Counted from the first letter of the stretch, positions 19,701-27,936 are shown. The stretch is 64,000 nt of DNA from JACKFE01 sp050248735 (GCA_050248735.1 JBFWRU010000015.1:1-64000); one strand, 5' to 3'. Program-made: numbers and translations. The notes: generated by a model from the sequence alone, not told the origin.

Positions 19701-21961
19701 GGATCAGGTAGGAGTTGGAAAACCTGACCCGGTAGTTTTTCTACGGCACCGGGAACGATCGCCTGGGGGACCGGCTGGGTCGGAAATTTTTGGATCGGTT
19801 GAACCGCCTGGGGATTCAACGGCTTCTTTCGTAATTGCAGTTGGACGGTTCTGGCTTCCGCCCTTATCAGGATGGCATGGGCTTGGTAGAGAGGCACGGA
19901 ATTCACGTTGGTGGAGGTGTACCACAGAAACGGTCTTTTCTCCGTGGGAACCGGATAAGACTGAGGTTTTGCCGGTTCTTTGGGAAGGGAGCGTGGGATG
20001 ACCTGTGGGATTACACCCTGTTTAAATCTCATGCCGGGAAGAATCTGCATTTTGAGCCGCCCCAGCGAAGAGGGTGGGGCGGGTGGGGGAGCTGCAGAGG
20101 CCGCAACATTCAACTCAAACAGGGACCAGTCCAGCAGTGTCTCCAGAGCAAAGGGAATTTGTGTCACGTTCTGTGGCACGTTAAAGACCAACCGGCTCCA
20201 TCCTGCAAGTTGTGCTTTGATCGGATAGACCGGCTTTTCCGCCTGACTCGGGTTGGCTGGTTCGAAGAAGGCCTGCTCGGCGATATGTTGAGGAGGAAAA
20301 TGGACGAGGATGGTTGATGCAGGAGATCCAGGTGCCTGTGGGTTTCGGACGACCCGAGCCGGTTGCCCTGCTGCGGATTGGAGAGTCCACCCCCGGAATT
20401 CAAATTTTAAAACCAGTAAATCTTCCGGCCTGAGAACGGAAACCGTAAAGGGTCCATGGACCTCCAGCAAGGATCGAAAATCGGTAAAGATGCGACCAGG
20501 AGCGATGATTTCCGGTCTGATCTGTCCGGGAGAAATCGGGGCAATGGGTATGATCTGTTTGAGTGCCGGAGCCGGGATCTGTTGGATCGCTTTTTCCTGT
20601 GGTGGCAGCGTGGCCTTGGGAAAGGCGATTGAGGGACTCTTCCTAATCTGGGGACTGGCCTGAACTTGAATGATCGAACCGCCGGTTTGGCTATCCCAGG
20701 CTAATCTGGTCCCATGGGGAAGTTCGATCGGTTCGACAATAGCTCCCCCCAGAGGAACCGCGACTCGATACACTTCCGGTTCGCAACAGGCCAGAACCTT
20801 TCCGTCCTGATTGAGGAGTTCAAAGGGGGGGGTGGTCGGCCGGCCGCCGACTTCCAGTGAACAGCCCAGGACTCTGATCGAAGACGGGTCGGCGACAAAA
20901 CGCCCTCTGAGGGTTTCTTCACGTTTCTGCTCTTGGGTTGAAAAAAGTCTGGCGTATTGAATATGGCCAAGGGGAAGCGCAACCGGTTCCGAGATGGCGT
21001 CCGTTTCAAGGTTAGGGGAATGAGGATGAAACCACACCGAGGATTCAGGTGACGGTCCTTCGGCCAACATGCCGCAGACGGATGTTTCCGAAGAGTCATC
21101 CCACGTTTCAAAGTGGATGGTGTCAAATCCGTTCCGGCGGTACACGACATGCGATGTGAAGCTTGAGATAAAGGCCGGCGAAAATTCCCAGTGCCGTGAT
21201 CCCCGCTCCAAGGCGAGCAAGGTACGTGTTCGTCCAGGGTCTGTGGCCAGGCTTGGCGCCTGATCATCCAGCAGGGCCAGATGCAGGACATCGGAAGCCA
21301 GGTCTCCTCCCCGGCCGCAGAAGGAAACAAGAGAGTGGCCTTTGAAGTCGAAGCTCCAGTTAGGTCTGAACGAGGCGGTGCCTTCGCCCCGGATGTGTAA
21401 TTGCCCGTCCAAACCCATTCCGCACACAGGAGTGTTAAACCGGACGGCGGAGCCGGCAGATTCCTGGCCCAGCAACCACCGTTCAAACGGGGCGTAGGCT
21501 TTGAATCCTCCCAGCGCAAACGTCAGGAGCATATTCCACGAAAAGGCACCCTGGCGCAGTTCGCACACGAAATCGGCGGGTAAGGAAGTGCCAGGAAATC
21601 GGGCATCGGCTAAATGGACCAGGAAAAATCCTTCCTGTTTCCGAACCATGAGTCGGGGGGATCCACTGAAGGAGGCCAAATCAATAACCCAACGGTCACG
21701 TCCTCCCAACCGGAACACGACACGAGTTTCTGACACCTCCCAGGTGAGAGATTCCGTCGCCGCATGGGCTAGGCTATTCATGAGTCTGATCGAGGGCGAT
21801 AGCCCGATAGCAGTCAAGGTGGCCATCCCCAAGAGTCCCCGACGGGTGAGGGATCTCTCTCCTGAGCGTTCAGGCGGATTCGGCAGGCGGGATCCAGAGC
21901 GAACCAGTCGGGGAAGCCGGTCGGCACGCAGGGCATTCAGATTGAGACGGTGGTGGGACAT
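16766..21961 (-). CDS. Giant Tat-exported protein of unknown function (1731 aa)
   Basis: The ATG at 21961 is chosen over one at 21994 because GGAGG lies 7 nt upstream. Residues about 38-66 form a twin-arginine signal (LTRRGLLGMATLTAIGL, later AHAAT), so export in folded form is predicted. The long middle part is Pro-rich and beta-rich with Ile/Pro linkers (GVIPQVIPRSLP, QIIPIAPISPGQIRPEI) like those in the downstream gene. A run of ten Gly near residue 1445 (DNA 17592-17623) separates a C-terminal domain of about 285 residues. That domain is built of amphipathic beta-strands (FAVEIEASERGVVLVEVLLE) and could be a barrel or tail-like sheet. No family is recognised. The two giant genes presumably work together. 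Confidence 0.75.
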   Translation of the reverse strand: MSHHRLNLNALRADRLPRLVRSGSRLPNPPERSGERSLTRRGLLGMATLTAIGLSPSIRLMNSLAHAATESLTWEVSETRVVFRLGGRDRWVIDLASFSGSPRLMVRKQEGFFLVHLADARFPGTSLPADFVCELRQGAFSWNMLLTFALGGFKAYAPFERWLLGQESAGSAVRFNTPVCGMGLDGQLHIRGEGTASFRPNWSFDFKGHSLVSFCGRGGDLASDVLHLALLDDQAPSLATDPGRTRTLLALERGSRHWEFSPAFISSFTSHVVYRRNGFDTIHFETWDDSSETSVCGMLAEGPSPESSVWFHPHSPNLETDAISEPVALPLGHIQYARLFSTQEQKREETLRGRFVADPSSIRVLGCSLEVGGRPTTPPFELLNQDGKVLACCEPEVYRVAVPLGGAIVEPIELPHGTRLAWDSQTGGSIIQVQASPQIRKSPSIAFPKATLPPQEKAIQQIPAPALKQIIPIAPISPGQIRPEIIAPGRIFTDFRSLLEVHGPFTVSVLRPEDLLVLKFEFRGWTLQSAAGQPARVVRNPQAPGSPASTILVHFPPQHIAEQAFFEPANPSQAEKPVYPIKAQLAGWSRLVFNVPQNVTQIPFALETLLDWSLFELNVAASAAPPPAPPSSLGRLKMQILPGMRFKQGVIPQVIPRSLPKEPAKPQSYPVPTEKRPFLWYTSTNVNSVPLYQAHAILIRAEARTVQLQLRKKPLNPQAVQPIQKFPTQPVPQAIVPGAVEKLPGQVFQLLPDPPKKEDLPNITVIEAPYRLFMSPSKMGGWAHSPKPVTLNNRLELWHTRLGVRRQDRQGQWRIDEEDDWYRTLRAIWSPDYNEPNSNGPPRYPNSADPSRVPFRMLPEAQHRHQLVQLMANGKLANWQNRYARAERFMLSSLGVWMKTQYAYDPAPNPLTVIEWTQHTNMGRDQFVRVIEQGFLFPFGHRAVLIQISERKIERPIPGGPMVALLRYREFIVVKEPIKTYPGPGQEKLSFSKGRNFPFQNLRITTLITPNLDPKENSKIGSVPGNSIAFWPKVSGQDFQFHLIGEDWAGDSCEFTIPLVFMTSDVGLNTGTLKGVRNAYAQDSRSTTGLSGQKVSYAPSSKKGDTALETENLSFSAEIPCDPVWIQEGLMPGCPPAVTKPLVDAVNPFFFPFLVKANISIPAVKALLGPNPATAGTDVRYSDMYRVNGFGGPNLGELFLILLNPIGMRFTDTTKSGGLAAPNMDIVGISRLKGPVGGKASSVTTRGSGGDSGAAQSAEQFGSGNFNPQEYFKDAKILGGIPLAGLFPSVNNNQFKQPGGLVPSLKSEEYPDKIKIPFEFTIDNVQKVNLAPVLIFDPQLPSKPNPKKSKFTLKVQVVFRFPKQGDPHVPEPEFNATGELTNFQVTIAQCIRVSFSKLRLEKKHGKSLSPDPKLASESEDGVKPVEFLGALKFLSNLQELVGGKSDSGGGGGGGGGGTSGGSSGWGVKPIIEPSTTSIKAGIAVTVPTIAIGVFSLSNLKLSAAVSIFWNGDPVRFRLAISERSDPFCITVWIFGGGGFFAVEIEASERGVVLVEVLLEFGGKFAFDIGIASGGVYVMAGFYFKYGLDEKTGEKGIYLEGYLRMGGQISVLGLITVSLEFKMLIAYEEKVLSTTATTKTISKKLWGEASLVVKIEILFFETSVTLSVRKEFQGETETVQIAQDDRDHIWLVSNEPKPVFVQNRMGNIVKPRKIYEMLSEQEWAQYAGAFSA

Positions 21962-22450
21962 GGACGGACCTCCGTATTTAAGCCCCCGCCTCAAGTCGTG
22001 GGACAGGCGGGTGTTCGATCAGTCTGTCGAATGGAAACCAAAAAGGGTTCAAATCCGTGGGCGCCTTTGTTTTTGAGGCCTTCCCATGTTGATTCCCTTT
22101 TTCATCCTGGGGGGGTGGAAAGCTGCGTTTCACAAGGGTTCTTTGGTCACATACACAGCGTGATCGCGTTTCTATAGTAATGTCAAAATTTTGTCAAGGG
22201 AACGAGATCCGGGTTCCTGTTATCGGCGAGCCGAGGACCTTGGCTATGAGGATCGGGCATGCGCAAAAGGAGGCACTTTTATTATGCCTTTTTTCCGGTT
22301 CCCTTACTTACTCGGTATTGTAAATCCTAATTCACGGAGAGGATCACGGATCAGTGAAATCCTTCCAACCAGAGTGTATGAATATTTGTATCCAGTTGGG
22401 GGTTAATTTTGAATTTCTCTAACCGAAAAGAGTTGATAACAGTCAATGTT
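21962..22450. other. Intergenic between divergent genes
   Basis: This stretch separates the Tat-signal giant gene (minus) from the STAS gene (plus) and must carry both promoters. It also holds a degenerate copy of the tRNA-Arg 3' end at 22045-22064. A TTG at 22409 could extend the STAS frame but is not favoured. No other gene was seen. Confidence 0.5.
22045..22064 (+). repeat. Degenerate tRNA-Arg 3'-end copy (possible att remnant)
   Basis: GGGTTCAAATCCGTGGGCGC aligns with the 22-nt tRNA-Arg 3' segment at 11778-11799 with 18 identical bases, two mismatches and two single-base gaps, in the same orientation. Together they bracket the two giant genes, as attL and attR would. The T-arm core is common to all tRNAs, so chance similarity is possible. 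Confidence 0.35.
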
Positions 22451-22807
22451 ATGCTAACAGTCAAAGAACATTACCAACGAAATACCAAAGTGCTCGAATT
22501 GTCCGGGCGATTTGACTATCATTCCAAATTGGGTTTGGAGGTCGCCATTTTAGGCGCTCAGGAAATTGGCTGTGAACATGTGATTCTGAATTTTTCCAAT
22601 ATCACCTGGATTGACTCCGTCGGGTTAGGACAATTGTTTCTCTGGTATCACCGGATGCGACCCAGTCGTGTTCGTCTCAGTATTGTGAGCCCTCAAGCTC
22701 CGGTTCGAGAGCTGCTGGAATATGCCAATCTTCCGGAAGTCGTGCCGATCTTTCAAACAGAGGAAGAAGCTCTGCTTCGCTCGCAATCCCATCTGTCTCT
22801 CCACTGA
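22451..22807 (+). CDS. STAS-domain anti-sigma factor antagonist-like protein
   Basis: A 118-residue single STAS domain. The likely phospho-acceptor is Ser56 in WIDSVGLG, and the preceding strand (HVILNFSNI) and following helix fit the SpoIIAA/RsbV fold. Such proteins bind anti-sigma kinases when unphosphorylated and so release a sigma factor or a partner. The ATG at 22451 is chosen by comparison with the paralogue at 41294, whose N-terminus has nearly the same length; an upstream TTG at 22409 is possible. No RsbW-type kinase lies nearby, so the partner is elsewhere. Confidence 0.85.
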   Translation: MLTVKEHYQRNTKVLELSGRFDYHSKLGLEVAILGAQEIGCEHVILNFSNITWIDSVGLGQLFLWYHRMRPSRVRLSIVSPQAPVRELLEYANLPEVVPIFQTEEEALLRSQSHLSLH

Positions 22808-22833
22808 CTGCTCGATTACCGAGTCTTTTTTTT
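22806..22833 (+). terminator. Possible weak terminator
   Basis: A short CTCG/CGAG stem with loop ATTAC right at the STAS gene stop is followed by a run of eight T. The stem is only 4-5 bp, so confidence is low. Confidence 0.35.
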
Positions 22834-22971
22834 ATTCTACATTTGGAGATGGGTTAGTTGGCCGAGTTGCATTTGAACCGGTATGATAGCTGCGTACTTA
22901 TTGATACCTTCATTTATCGATGAGTTGGATTGGGCTACGCTTGCCCACGTGGTCGAGGAGGTGAATAACGG

Positions 22972-23364
22972 ATGCGACACAATCCACGCTTTCTCCAATT
23001 AGTGCAGGAGGTGAGGGAAAAAATTCGGGAATGTTCGATCGAAACGATGAAGGATACACTTGCGCGATCAAGCCGGGTAATCGTCATTGATGTTCGGGAA
23101 GATCATGAAGTGGAAACGGGAAGGATTCCCGGTTCGATTCATCTCGGCCGAGGGATTTTGGAGCGGGATATTGAAACGAAAATCCCTGACAAGGAAACGG
23201 AAATTATTTTGTATTGTGGGGGAGGGTATCGATCCGCCTTGTCCGCCGACAGCCTCCAAAAAATGGGCTATTGCCATGTGTGGTCATTGGATGGGGGAAT
23301 CAAGGCCTGGACGGCAGCCGGATATGCGTTGGTGACTGGTGAATCGCAGAAGAAGAAAGAATGA
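22972..23364 (+). CDS. Rhodanese-domain sulfurtransferase
   Basis: A 130-residue protein. A GGAGG site lies upstream of the ATG. A single rhodanese domain spans about residues 25-125: VIVIDVREDHEVETGRIPG is the classic strand and loop, and the active-site loop is CGGGYRS with catalytic Cys82. Such proteins carry a persulfide for sulfur transfer or detoxification. The six-residue loop fits the single-domain sulfurtransferase (GlpE/PspE-like) class. No neighbouring gene points to its acceptor. It converges with the Skp gene. Confidence 0.9.
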   Translation: MRHNPRFLQLVQEVREKIRECSIETMKDTLARSSRVIVIDVREDHEVETGRIPGSIHLGRGILERDIETKIPDKETEIILYCGGGYRSALSADSLQKMGYCHVWSLDGGIKAWTAAGYALVTGESQKKKE

Positions 23365-23365
23365 T

Positions 23366-23399
23366 AAAAAATCCCCTTTCCGGGTAGACCGGAAAGGGG
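23366..23399 (-). terminator. Rho-independent terminator of the Skp gene
   Basis: An 11-bp perfect stem (CCCCTTTCCGG at 23373-23383, CCGGAAAGGGG at 23389-23399) with a 5-nt loop. Read on the minus strand it is followed by ATTTTTTAT, so it ends the minus-strand gene at 23437. On the plus strand there is no T tail, though it could still block rhodanese transcripts. Confidence 0.85.
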
Positions 23400-23436
23400 A
23401 CATCGGAAACAGTCGCGACTCTTTCGCTTGGAAAGA

Positions 23437-24012
23437 CTATTTAAATCGCCGGTCGAATTCCTTTACGACTTCGTTTGTCAAGTCCAAGCCGTCCCGACTG
23501 AACAACACGATTTTCAGGGTATTTTCGCTTCCCTTATCCACGACCAAGTCGAATCCGTGTCTGGTGGCCACGGCCTGAGTGGCTTCTTCGATTTTTTTCA
23601 TGTATTCCATGACCAGGTCCTTTTGCTTCTGGCTTAATTCAACCTGGTATTCCTGCCCCCGCTTTTGCCACTCTTGAAATTTCTGTGCAAACCGTTCCTG
23701 TTTCTGCTTTTGCTCGGCGTCGGATCCTTTTCCTTCGGTGGCCTTGAGATCCTCTTGCATCCGCTCGAGTTCTTTTTGGTCGCTTTTCAGGATATTTTCC
23801 CTGGCTTGCGCATGTTCTTTCAGGGTAGCCAACGCGCGCCCTCCAGCCTTGGATTTTTCAATGACGGCCTGTGGGTCGAGGACGCCGACCCGGAAAGAAT
23901 CCTTGGATGCGGCTAGCGCCGAGAAGGGGACGATTGACATGAGTAGGCACAGAGTGCTCAATGCGAAAATGTAACCCGGGGTGAAACGGCTTGGCTGGAC
24001 ACGGTTCTTCAT
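23437..24012 (-). CDS. OmpH/Skp-family periplasmic chaperone
   Basis: A 191-residue protein from the ATG at 24012, which has GAGGAA 6 nt upstream; a longer frame from 24093 is less likely. The signal peptide runs to about residue 34 (cleavage near ALAAS). Then comes the OmpH start RVGVLDPQAVIEKSKAG and a long charged coiled coil (about 60-140), the tentacles of Skp. It ends with a small beta segment (GFDLVVDKGSENTLKIVLFS) and helix. Skp trimers hold unfolded outer-membrane proteins in the periplasm. It is monocistronic here and not beside bamA, where it is often found. Confidence 0.85.
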   Translation of the reverse strand: MKNRVQPSRFTPGYIFALSTLCLLMSIVPFSALAASKDSFRVGVLDPQAVIEKSKAGGRALATLKEHAQARENILKSDQKELERMQEDLKATEGKGSDAEQKQKQERFAQKFQEWQKRGQEYQVELSQKQKDLVMEYMKKIEEATQAVATRHGFDLVVDKGSENTLKIVLFSRDGLDLTNEVVKEFDRRFK

Positions 24013-24214
24013 GCTGGTTCCTCTAGTCGTTGATGGTCTCGGCCTCATACTGGTCAGAATTGACCAATGAGGATAATGGTGTTCTGTGTGCAAACGGTTT
24101 GAGGGTAACTGGGGATTTTAAGAAGTGTCAAGCCAAAGCCCTGTTTTGTCCTTGAGTCAAAATGGTCAAGCGCGATGATTCCTGTTCAGCTTTTCAGGAG
24201 GAATTTGCTAGTCT

Positions 24215-24865
24215 ATGGAAGAGTTGAGGCAATTTAGGAGAGACCGTATAGTGGAAATGACCATTGTCTGTTTTGGAGACAGCTTAACGGAGGGATATCA
24301 ATCCGGCTTAGAATCCGGCGGAACAGGCTTTACTCCGTATGGCCAATGGTTGCAGGAATGGATTGGTGTGCGTGGAATGGTCTGGATTCGTGGGGTGTGT
24401 GGGGAAATCACTCAACAGATGAAGGACCGCTTTCCCTATGATGTCCTGCCTCTGCATCCTGGCTATGTGGTGATTTTGGGAGGAACGAATGATCTGGGGT
24501 GGGGACTGCCTCCCAAAACGGTCATTGAAAATCTCGTGTGGATGTATGAGGAAGCTCATGCCCATGGGATTCTTCCGGTGGGCGTGACGATACCTTCCTT
24601 AGGAGGGTTTGGAGTTCGTGGGATGGTGTCTCCCTATCTTCAGGCCATTCAGGCGAGAGTCGCCGTCAATGAAGCTCTGAAAAATCATTGCGACATGAAT
24701 CATTTTCCTCTGGTTGATTTGTTCACGGCGACGCGTGATCCGCAATCCCAGGAACTGGTTCCCGAGTTTTCTGATGACGGACTCCATTTGACGACCTTGG
24801 GATACCGTACCCTGGCGTCCCTGCTTTGGAAACAGGTATTTAAACCTTGTGTGGAAAAGCCATGA
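24215..24865 (+). CDS. GDSL-type SGNH hydrolase / lipase-like esterase
   Basis: Up to 216 residues. The SGNH blocks are visible. Block I is FGDSLTEG with the nucleophile Ser23. Block II is the Gly in RGVCGEIT, and block III is GGTNDLG with Asn. Block V is DGLHLTTLGY with the Asp-His pair. No signal peptide is seen, so it is probably cytoplasmic, like the TesA-like acyl hydrolases but without their export signal. ATG 24215 has AGGAGG 12 nt upstream. GTG 24251 (AGGAG about 9 nt upstream) or ATG 24257 would start just before the catalytic domain and may be the true start. Confidence 0.85.
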   Translation: MEELRQFRRDRIVEMTIVCFGDSLTEGYQSGLESGGTGFTPYGQWLQEWIGVRGMVWIRGVCGEITQQMKDRFPYDVLPLHPGYVVILGGTNDLGWGLPPKTVIENLVWMYEEAHAHGILPVGVTIPSLGGFGVRGMVSPYLQAIQARVAVNEALKNHCDMNHFPLVDLFTATRDPQSQELVPEFSDDGLHLTTLGYRTLASLLWKQVFKPCVEKP

Positions 24866-24995
24866 ACCATATGTGGCAAATTGGCTATGCCAGGAAGACT
24901 GTCTGGGGCAAGCATTAAGGCTCGTGAGTTGGAGTGCACGTGGTCTTTAGCTGAGGCCACCCCGTATCGATGCCATGACCGGCCGGACGATAGGG

Positions 24996-25400
24996 TTATG
25001 TGGACGTTGAGGAAGGCGGGGTACTCGAACTCCCGGTGCCCGAACCTCCGGAAGATGATGTGGAAGGACTGGCTGTTGTTGAAGACTTGTCGGTAGACGA
25101 CTTTGTTTCGGTTTTGGCCTCGGATTTCGAATCGGATTTGTTTTCCGATTTGGTGTCAGCCTTGGTTTCTGTTGACCCTCCGTCATTCGTCTTTTTGCCA
25201 TCCTTAAATTTATCCGAATAATCGGTGACGTACCATCCCGATCCTTTGAACATAATGGCCGGGGGAGAAATGATCTTGGTCACCGGTTGGGCTTTTTCAC
25301 AGGAAAATTGATCACAGGTCGTTATTGTCGGGTCTGACATCTTTTGCTTGATCTCAAATCGTTTACCGCAGCTGGTACATTCATACTCGTAAATCGGCAC
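24996..25400 (-). CDS. FmdB-family zinc-ribbon protein with long polar tail
   Basis: A 134-residue protein from a GTG start with an excellent GGAGGTGAC site. Residues 1-50 are the FmdB putative regulatory zinc ribbon (MPIYEYECTSCGKRFE, later Cys pair CDQFSCEK), followed by the usual FKGSGWYVTDY near 52-62. From about residue 70 the protein becomes a low-complexity Lys/Ser/Thr/Glu then Ser/Gly/Pro tail with no fold. Such tails are common but variable in this family. Its role is unknown; the name reflects an old link to formamidase regulation. Confidence 0.85.
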   Translation of the reverse strand: MPIYEYECTSCGKRFEIKQKMSDPTITTCDQFSCEKAQPVTKIISPPAIMFKGSGWYVTDYSDKFKDGKKTNDGGSTETKADTKSENKSDSKSEAKTETKSSTDKSSTTASPSTSSSGGSGTGSSSTPPSSTST

Positions 25401-25546
25401 CCGTCACCTCCATTGCGCGAATCAGGGAATCATCGGTTTTAGACACAGACAACACGAATCAGATAAATCTTTCCTTAGAGGAAGTCAACCTAGTCCTGGG
25501 ACCTTTATAGGCGAGATTCCGAGGGGATTCCCTTGAGGCTGTGGCA

Positions 25547-26740
25547 TTACTTCAATCTTGCCACCGCTTCAGCCAGGCTCTTAAGGCCTTTCTGAATGAC
25601 CTCTAAGGTCGGGGTATACGAAAAACGCAAATGGTTCGGGGCCCCAAAGGGTTCACCGGGTACACAGGCGACTTTCGCCTCCTTTAACAAGAAGTCGGCG
25701 AGGGCAAAGGGGCTGGAAAGGGTGGTCTCCTGAAAGCGACGGCCGAGAAGGTCTTTGATGTTTGGAAACGCATAAAAGGCTCCGGTCGGCATAGGACATT
25801 GAATGCCGGCAATGGCATTCAACCCTTTCACCATCGTGGTGCGCCGAATATCTAATTCCTGAACCATGGTTCGGACAAAATCCTGCCCACCTCGTAGCGC
25901 CCCGATGGCTGCTTTTTGTGCAATGGAAGTCGGGTTGGACGTACTTTGGCTTTGGATGTCACCCATGGCCTTAATGAGGGGTTCGGGGCCTGCCGCATAG
26001 CCGATTCGCCAGCCGGTCATCGAATAGGTCTTAGATACCCCATTCACAATAATCGTGCGTTGAGCCACTTCGGGGCTGATCGAGGCAATACTGACATGTT
26101 TATGATTGTCGTAAATCATTTTTTCATAAATTTCATCGGAAATCACCAGAAAATTATGTTCCGACGCGAGTTTGGCCACGCCTTCCAATGTGTTCCGGTG
26201 ATAAATGCCTCCCGTTGGGTTGCAGGGAGAATTGAGAATTAAGGCTTTGGTCCTGCTGGTGACGGCCGCTTTCAGTTTATCGAGATCAATGTCGTAGCCT
26301 GAATTTTCCTCCGTGGGAAGAAACACCGGCGTGGCATCCGCCACCTGGACCTGTTCCGGATACGAAACCCAATAGGGTGCGGGGATGATGACTTCGTCTC
26401 CCGCTTCAAATAAGGCGAGCGCCAGATTGAATAAGGTATGCTTGGCTCCGCAGGACACCAGTATCTGGGAGCGGGTGTACTGTAATCCCTGATCCTTTTG
26501 GAATTTGTCAATGATGGCGTTTTTCAGATCGTCGATTCCCGTCACAGCAGTATATTTGGTGAACCCCTCCCGAATGGCAGTGATGGCTGCCGATTTGGCC
26601 ACATCCGGAGAATCGAAAGAGGGTTCTCCAGCCGTAAAATCAAAGATCTGCTGGCCCTGAGCCACAAGCGCTTTAACGGTGGCCGACAGTTGCAACGTCG
26701 GGGAGGGGGTAATTCTGGTGGTTCTGGTCGCGAGTTTCAT
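25547..26740 (-). CDS. Class I PLP aminotransferase (aspartate aminotransferase type)
   Basis: A 397-residue protein of the usual length. The N-terminal FDFTAGEPSFDSP, the SPCNPTGG turn, SDEIYEKM, and the PLP-binding lysine in NGVSKTYSMTGWRIGY place it in the Ib subgroup, which contains aspartate and aspartate/prephenate aminotransferases. It would transfer the amino group between aspartate and 2-oxoglutarate. Substrate choice cannot be fixed by eye. The start codon overlaps the coaD stop (ATGA), so the gene is coupled to coaD and rsmD. Confidence 0.92.
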   Translation of the reverse strand: MKLATRTTRITPSPTLQLSATVKALVAQGQQIFDFTAGEPSFDSPDVAKSAAITAIREGFTKYTAVTGIDDLKNAIIDKFQKDQGLQYTRSQILVSCGAKHTLFNLALALFEAGDEVIIPAPYWVSYPEQVQVADATPVFLPTEENSGYDIDLDKLKAAVTSRTKALILNSPCNPTGGIYHRNTLEGVAKLASEHNFLVISDEIYEKMIYDNHKHVSIASISPEVAQRTIIVNGVSKTYSMTGWRIGYAAGPEPLIKAMGDIQSQSTSNPTSIAQKAAIGALRGGQDFVRTMVQELDIRRTTMVKGLNAIAGIQCPMPTGAFYAFPNIKDLLGRRFQETTLSSPFALADFLLKEAKVACVPGEPFGAPNHLRFSYTPTLEVIQKGLKSLAEAVARLK

Positions 26741-27225
26741 GTACGAAGGCCATGCAAGCGGGATGTGAGGCGTTCGGCCACTTTGGGATGCAGAAAATCA
26801 TGAAGCGGCCCCCTCAGTGAAGCGACTTCTTTGACCATACTCGAAGTGAGATAGGAATATTCTTCGCTGGCCATAAGAAACAACGTTTCTAGATTAGAGT
26901 CCAGTTTCCTGTTGAGCAGCGCCATCTGAAATTCATGTTCAAAATCTGAGACGGCGCGCAGCCCACGAATGATGGCTTGAGCCCCGCGGTTTTTGACATA
27001 TTGGACTAACAGGCCGTCAAAAGGCTCCACTTCCACACCAGGAAGACCTTCAGTCGCAATCTTGGCCAATTCCACACGGTCAGCCAACTCAAATAGCGGT
27101 TCTTTTCCGGGATTGAGGGCTACGGCCACAATAATACGGTCTACCAACCGGATACTGCGCGCAATCACATCCGTATGTCCACGGGTAATCGGATCAAATG
27201 TACCAGGGTAGATGCCGGTTAGCAT
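26737..27225 (-). CDS. coaD: Phosphopantetheine adenylyltransferase
   Basis: A 162-residue protein, the family's usual size. It has the nucleotidyltransferase signature GTFDPITRGHTDVI (T/HxGH), the RGLRAVSDFEHEFQMALLN segment and the C-terminal YSYLTSSMVKEVA loop. It joins ATP and 4'-phosphopantetheine to give dephospho-CoA, the fourth step of CoA synthesis. It lies 15 bp after rsmD, the usual rsmD-coaD pairing, and overlaps the aminotransferase start by 4 bp. Confidence 0.97.
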   Translation of the reverse strand: MLTGIYPGTFDPITRGHTDVIARSIRLVDRIIVAVALNPGKEPLFELADRVELAKIATEGLPGVEVEPFDGLLVQYVKNRGAQAIIRGLRAVSDFEHEFQMALLNRKLDSNLETLFLMASEEYSYLTSSMVKEVASLRGPLHDFLHPKVAERLTSRLHGLRT

Positions 27226-27240
27226 GCCGACCTTCCCGGA

Positions 27241-27819
27241 TTACGGACCGGTTGAGGACTCGTACAATGTAAAGGCGGTATCGCCATATCGGGCCTTCCG
27301 AACTTGAACCCAGCTTCCTACGGAAGCTGGAGAAGTGGTTTTGTGGAAATGTTCATAAATGACAAGACCGTTTGTGGCTATGAGTTGCGCCCGTTCAAGT
27401 GAAGTGAGAACCTGACCCATTTCAGGGAATTGGTAAGGCGGATCAAGAAACAACACATCAAAAGGTCGCCATCCTAGCAAACTTTGATTCTGGATGGCGA
27501 GATGAATATCGGAGGTTAATACAAGGGATCGGGGGAGCAATGTCAGTCTGGAAAGGGTCTGATGTAGAGCCTGTTGGTTTTCTTGCTGATGATCCACAAA
27601 GGCCACGCGGGACGCGCCACGGCTCAATGCCTCAATGCCGATGGCTCCGGTTCCTGAAAATAAATCGGCAACCGTGGCCCGGTTTATCCGCGCACCCAGG
27701 ATCCCAAATATGGCCTCCCGTGCTCGTTGGGAAGTCGGACGGACCGATTGTCCCGGAAACGTGGGGATGATCCGTCCTTTTAATTCCCCACCTACAATCC
27801 GTAACGACGAGATTTTCAT
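27241..27819 (-). CDS. rsmD: 16S rRNA (guanine-966-N2) methyltransferase
   Basis: About 192 residues. It begins MKISSLRIVGGELKGR, typical of the family; the ATG at 27819 is preferred over one at 27834. The SAM-binding motif is LFSGTGAIGIEALSRGA, and the catalytic DPPY appears as FLDPPYQFPEMG. RsmD methylates G966 in the assembled 30S subunit. It is the first gene of the rsmD-coaD-aminotransferase unit. Confidence 0.95.
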   Translation of the reverse strand: MKISSLRIVGGELKGRIIPTFPGQSVRPTSQRAREAIFGILGARINRATVADLFSGTGAIGIEALSRGASRVAFVDHQQENQQALHQTLSRLTLLPRSLVLTSDIHLAIQNQSLLGWRPFDVLFLDPPYQFPEMGQVLTSLERAQLIATNGLVIYEHFHKTTSPASVGSWVQVRKARYGDTAFTLYESSTGP

Positions 27820-27936
27820 GGCAGGGGATACCATATCACAGGGCTTGAAATAGCAACAATTTTAAAGGCTTGAGGGCTTTGACGCTGAAAAAAATATCTG
27901 CGTATAGTGAGTGCCGGTAGGACGATTCGACGCGCC

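Noticed and set aside
22045..22064. A second tRNA gene
   Set aside because: Only a T-arm-like stretch is present; there is no acceptor partner, anticodon arm or D-arm upstream.
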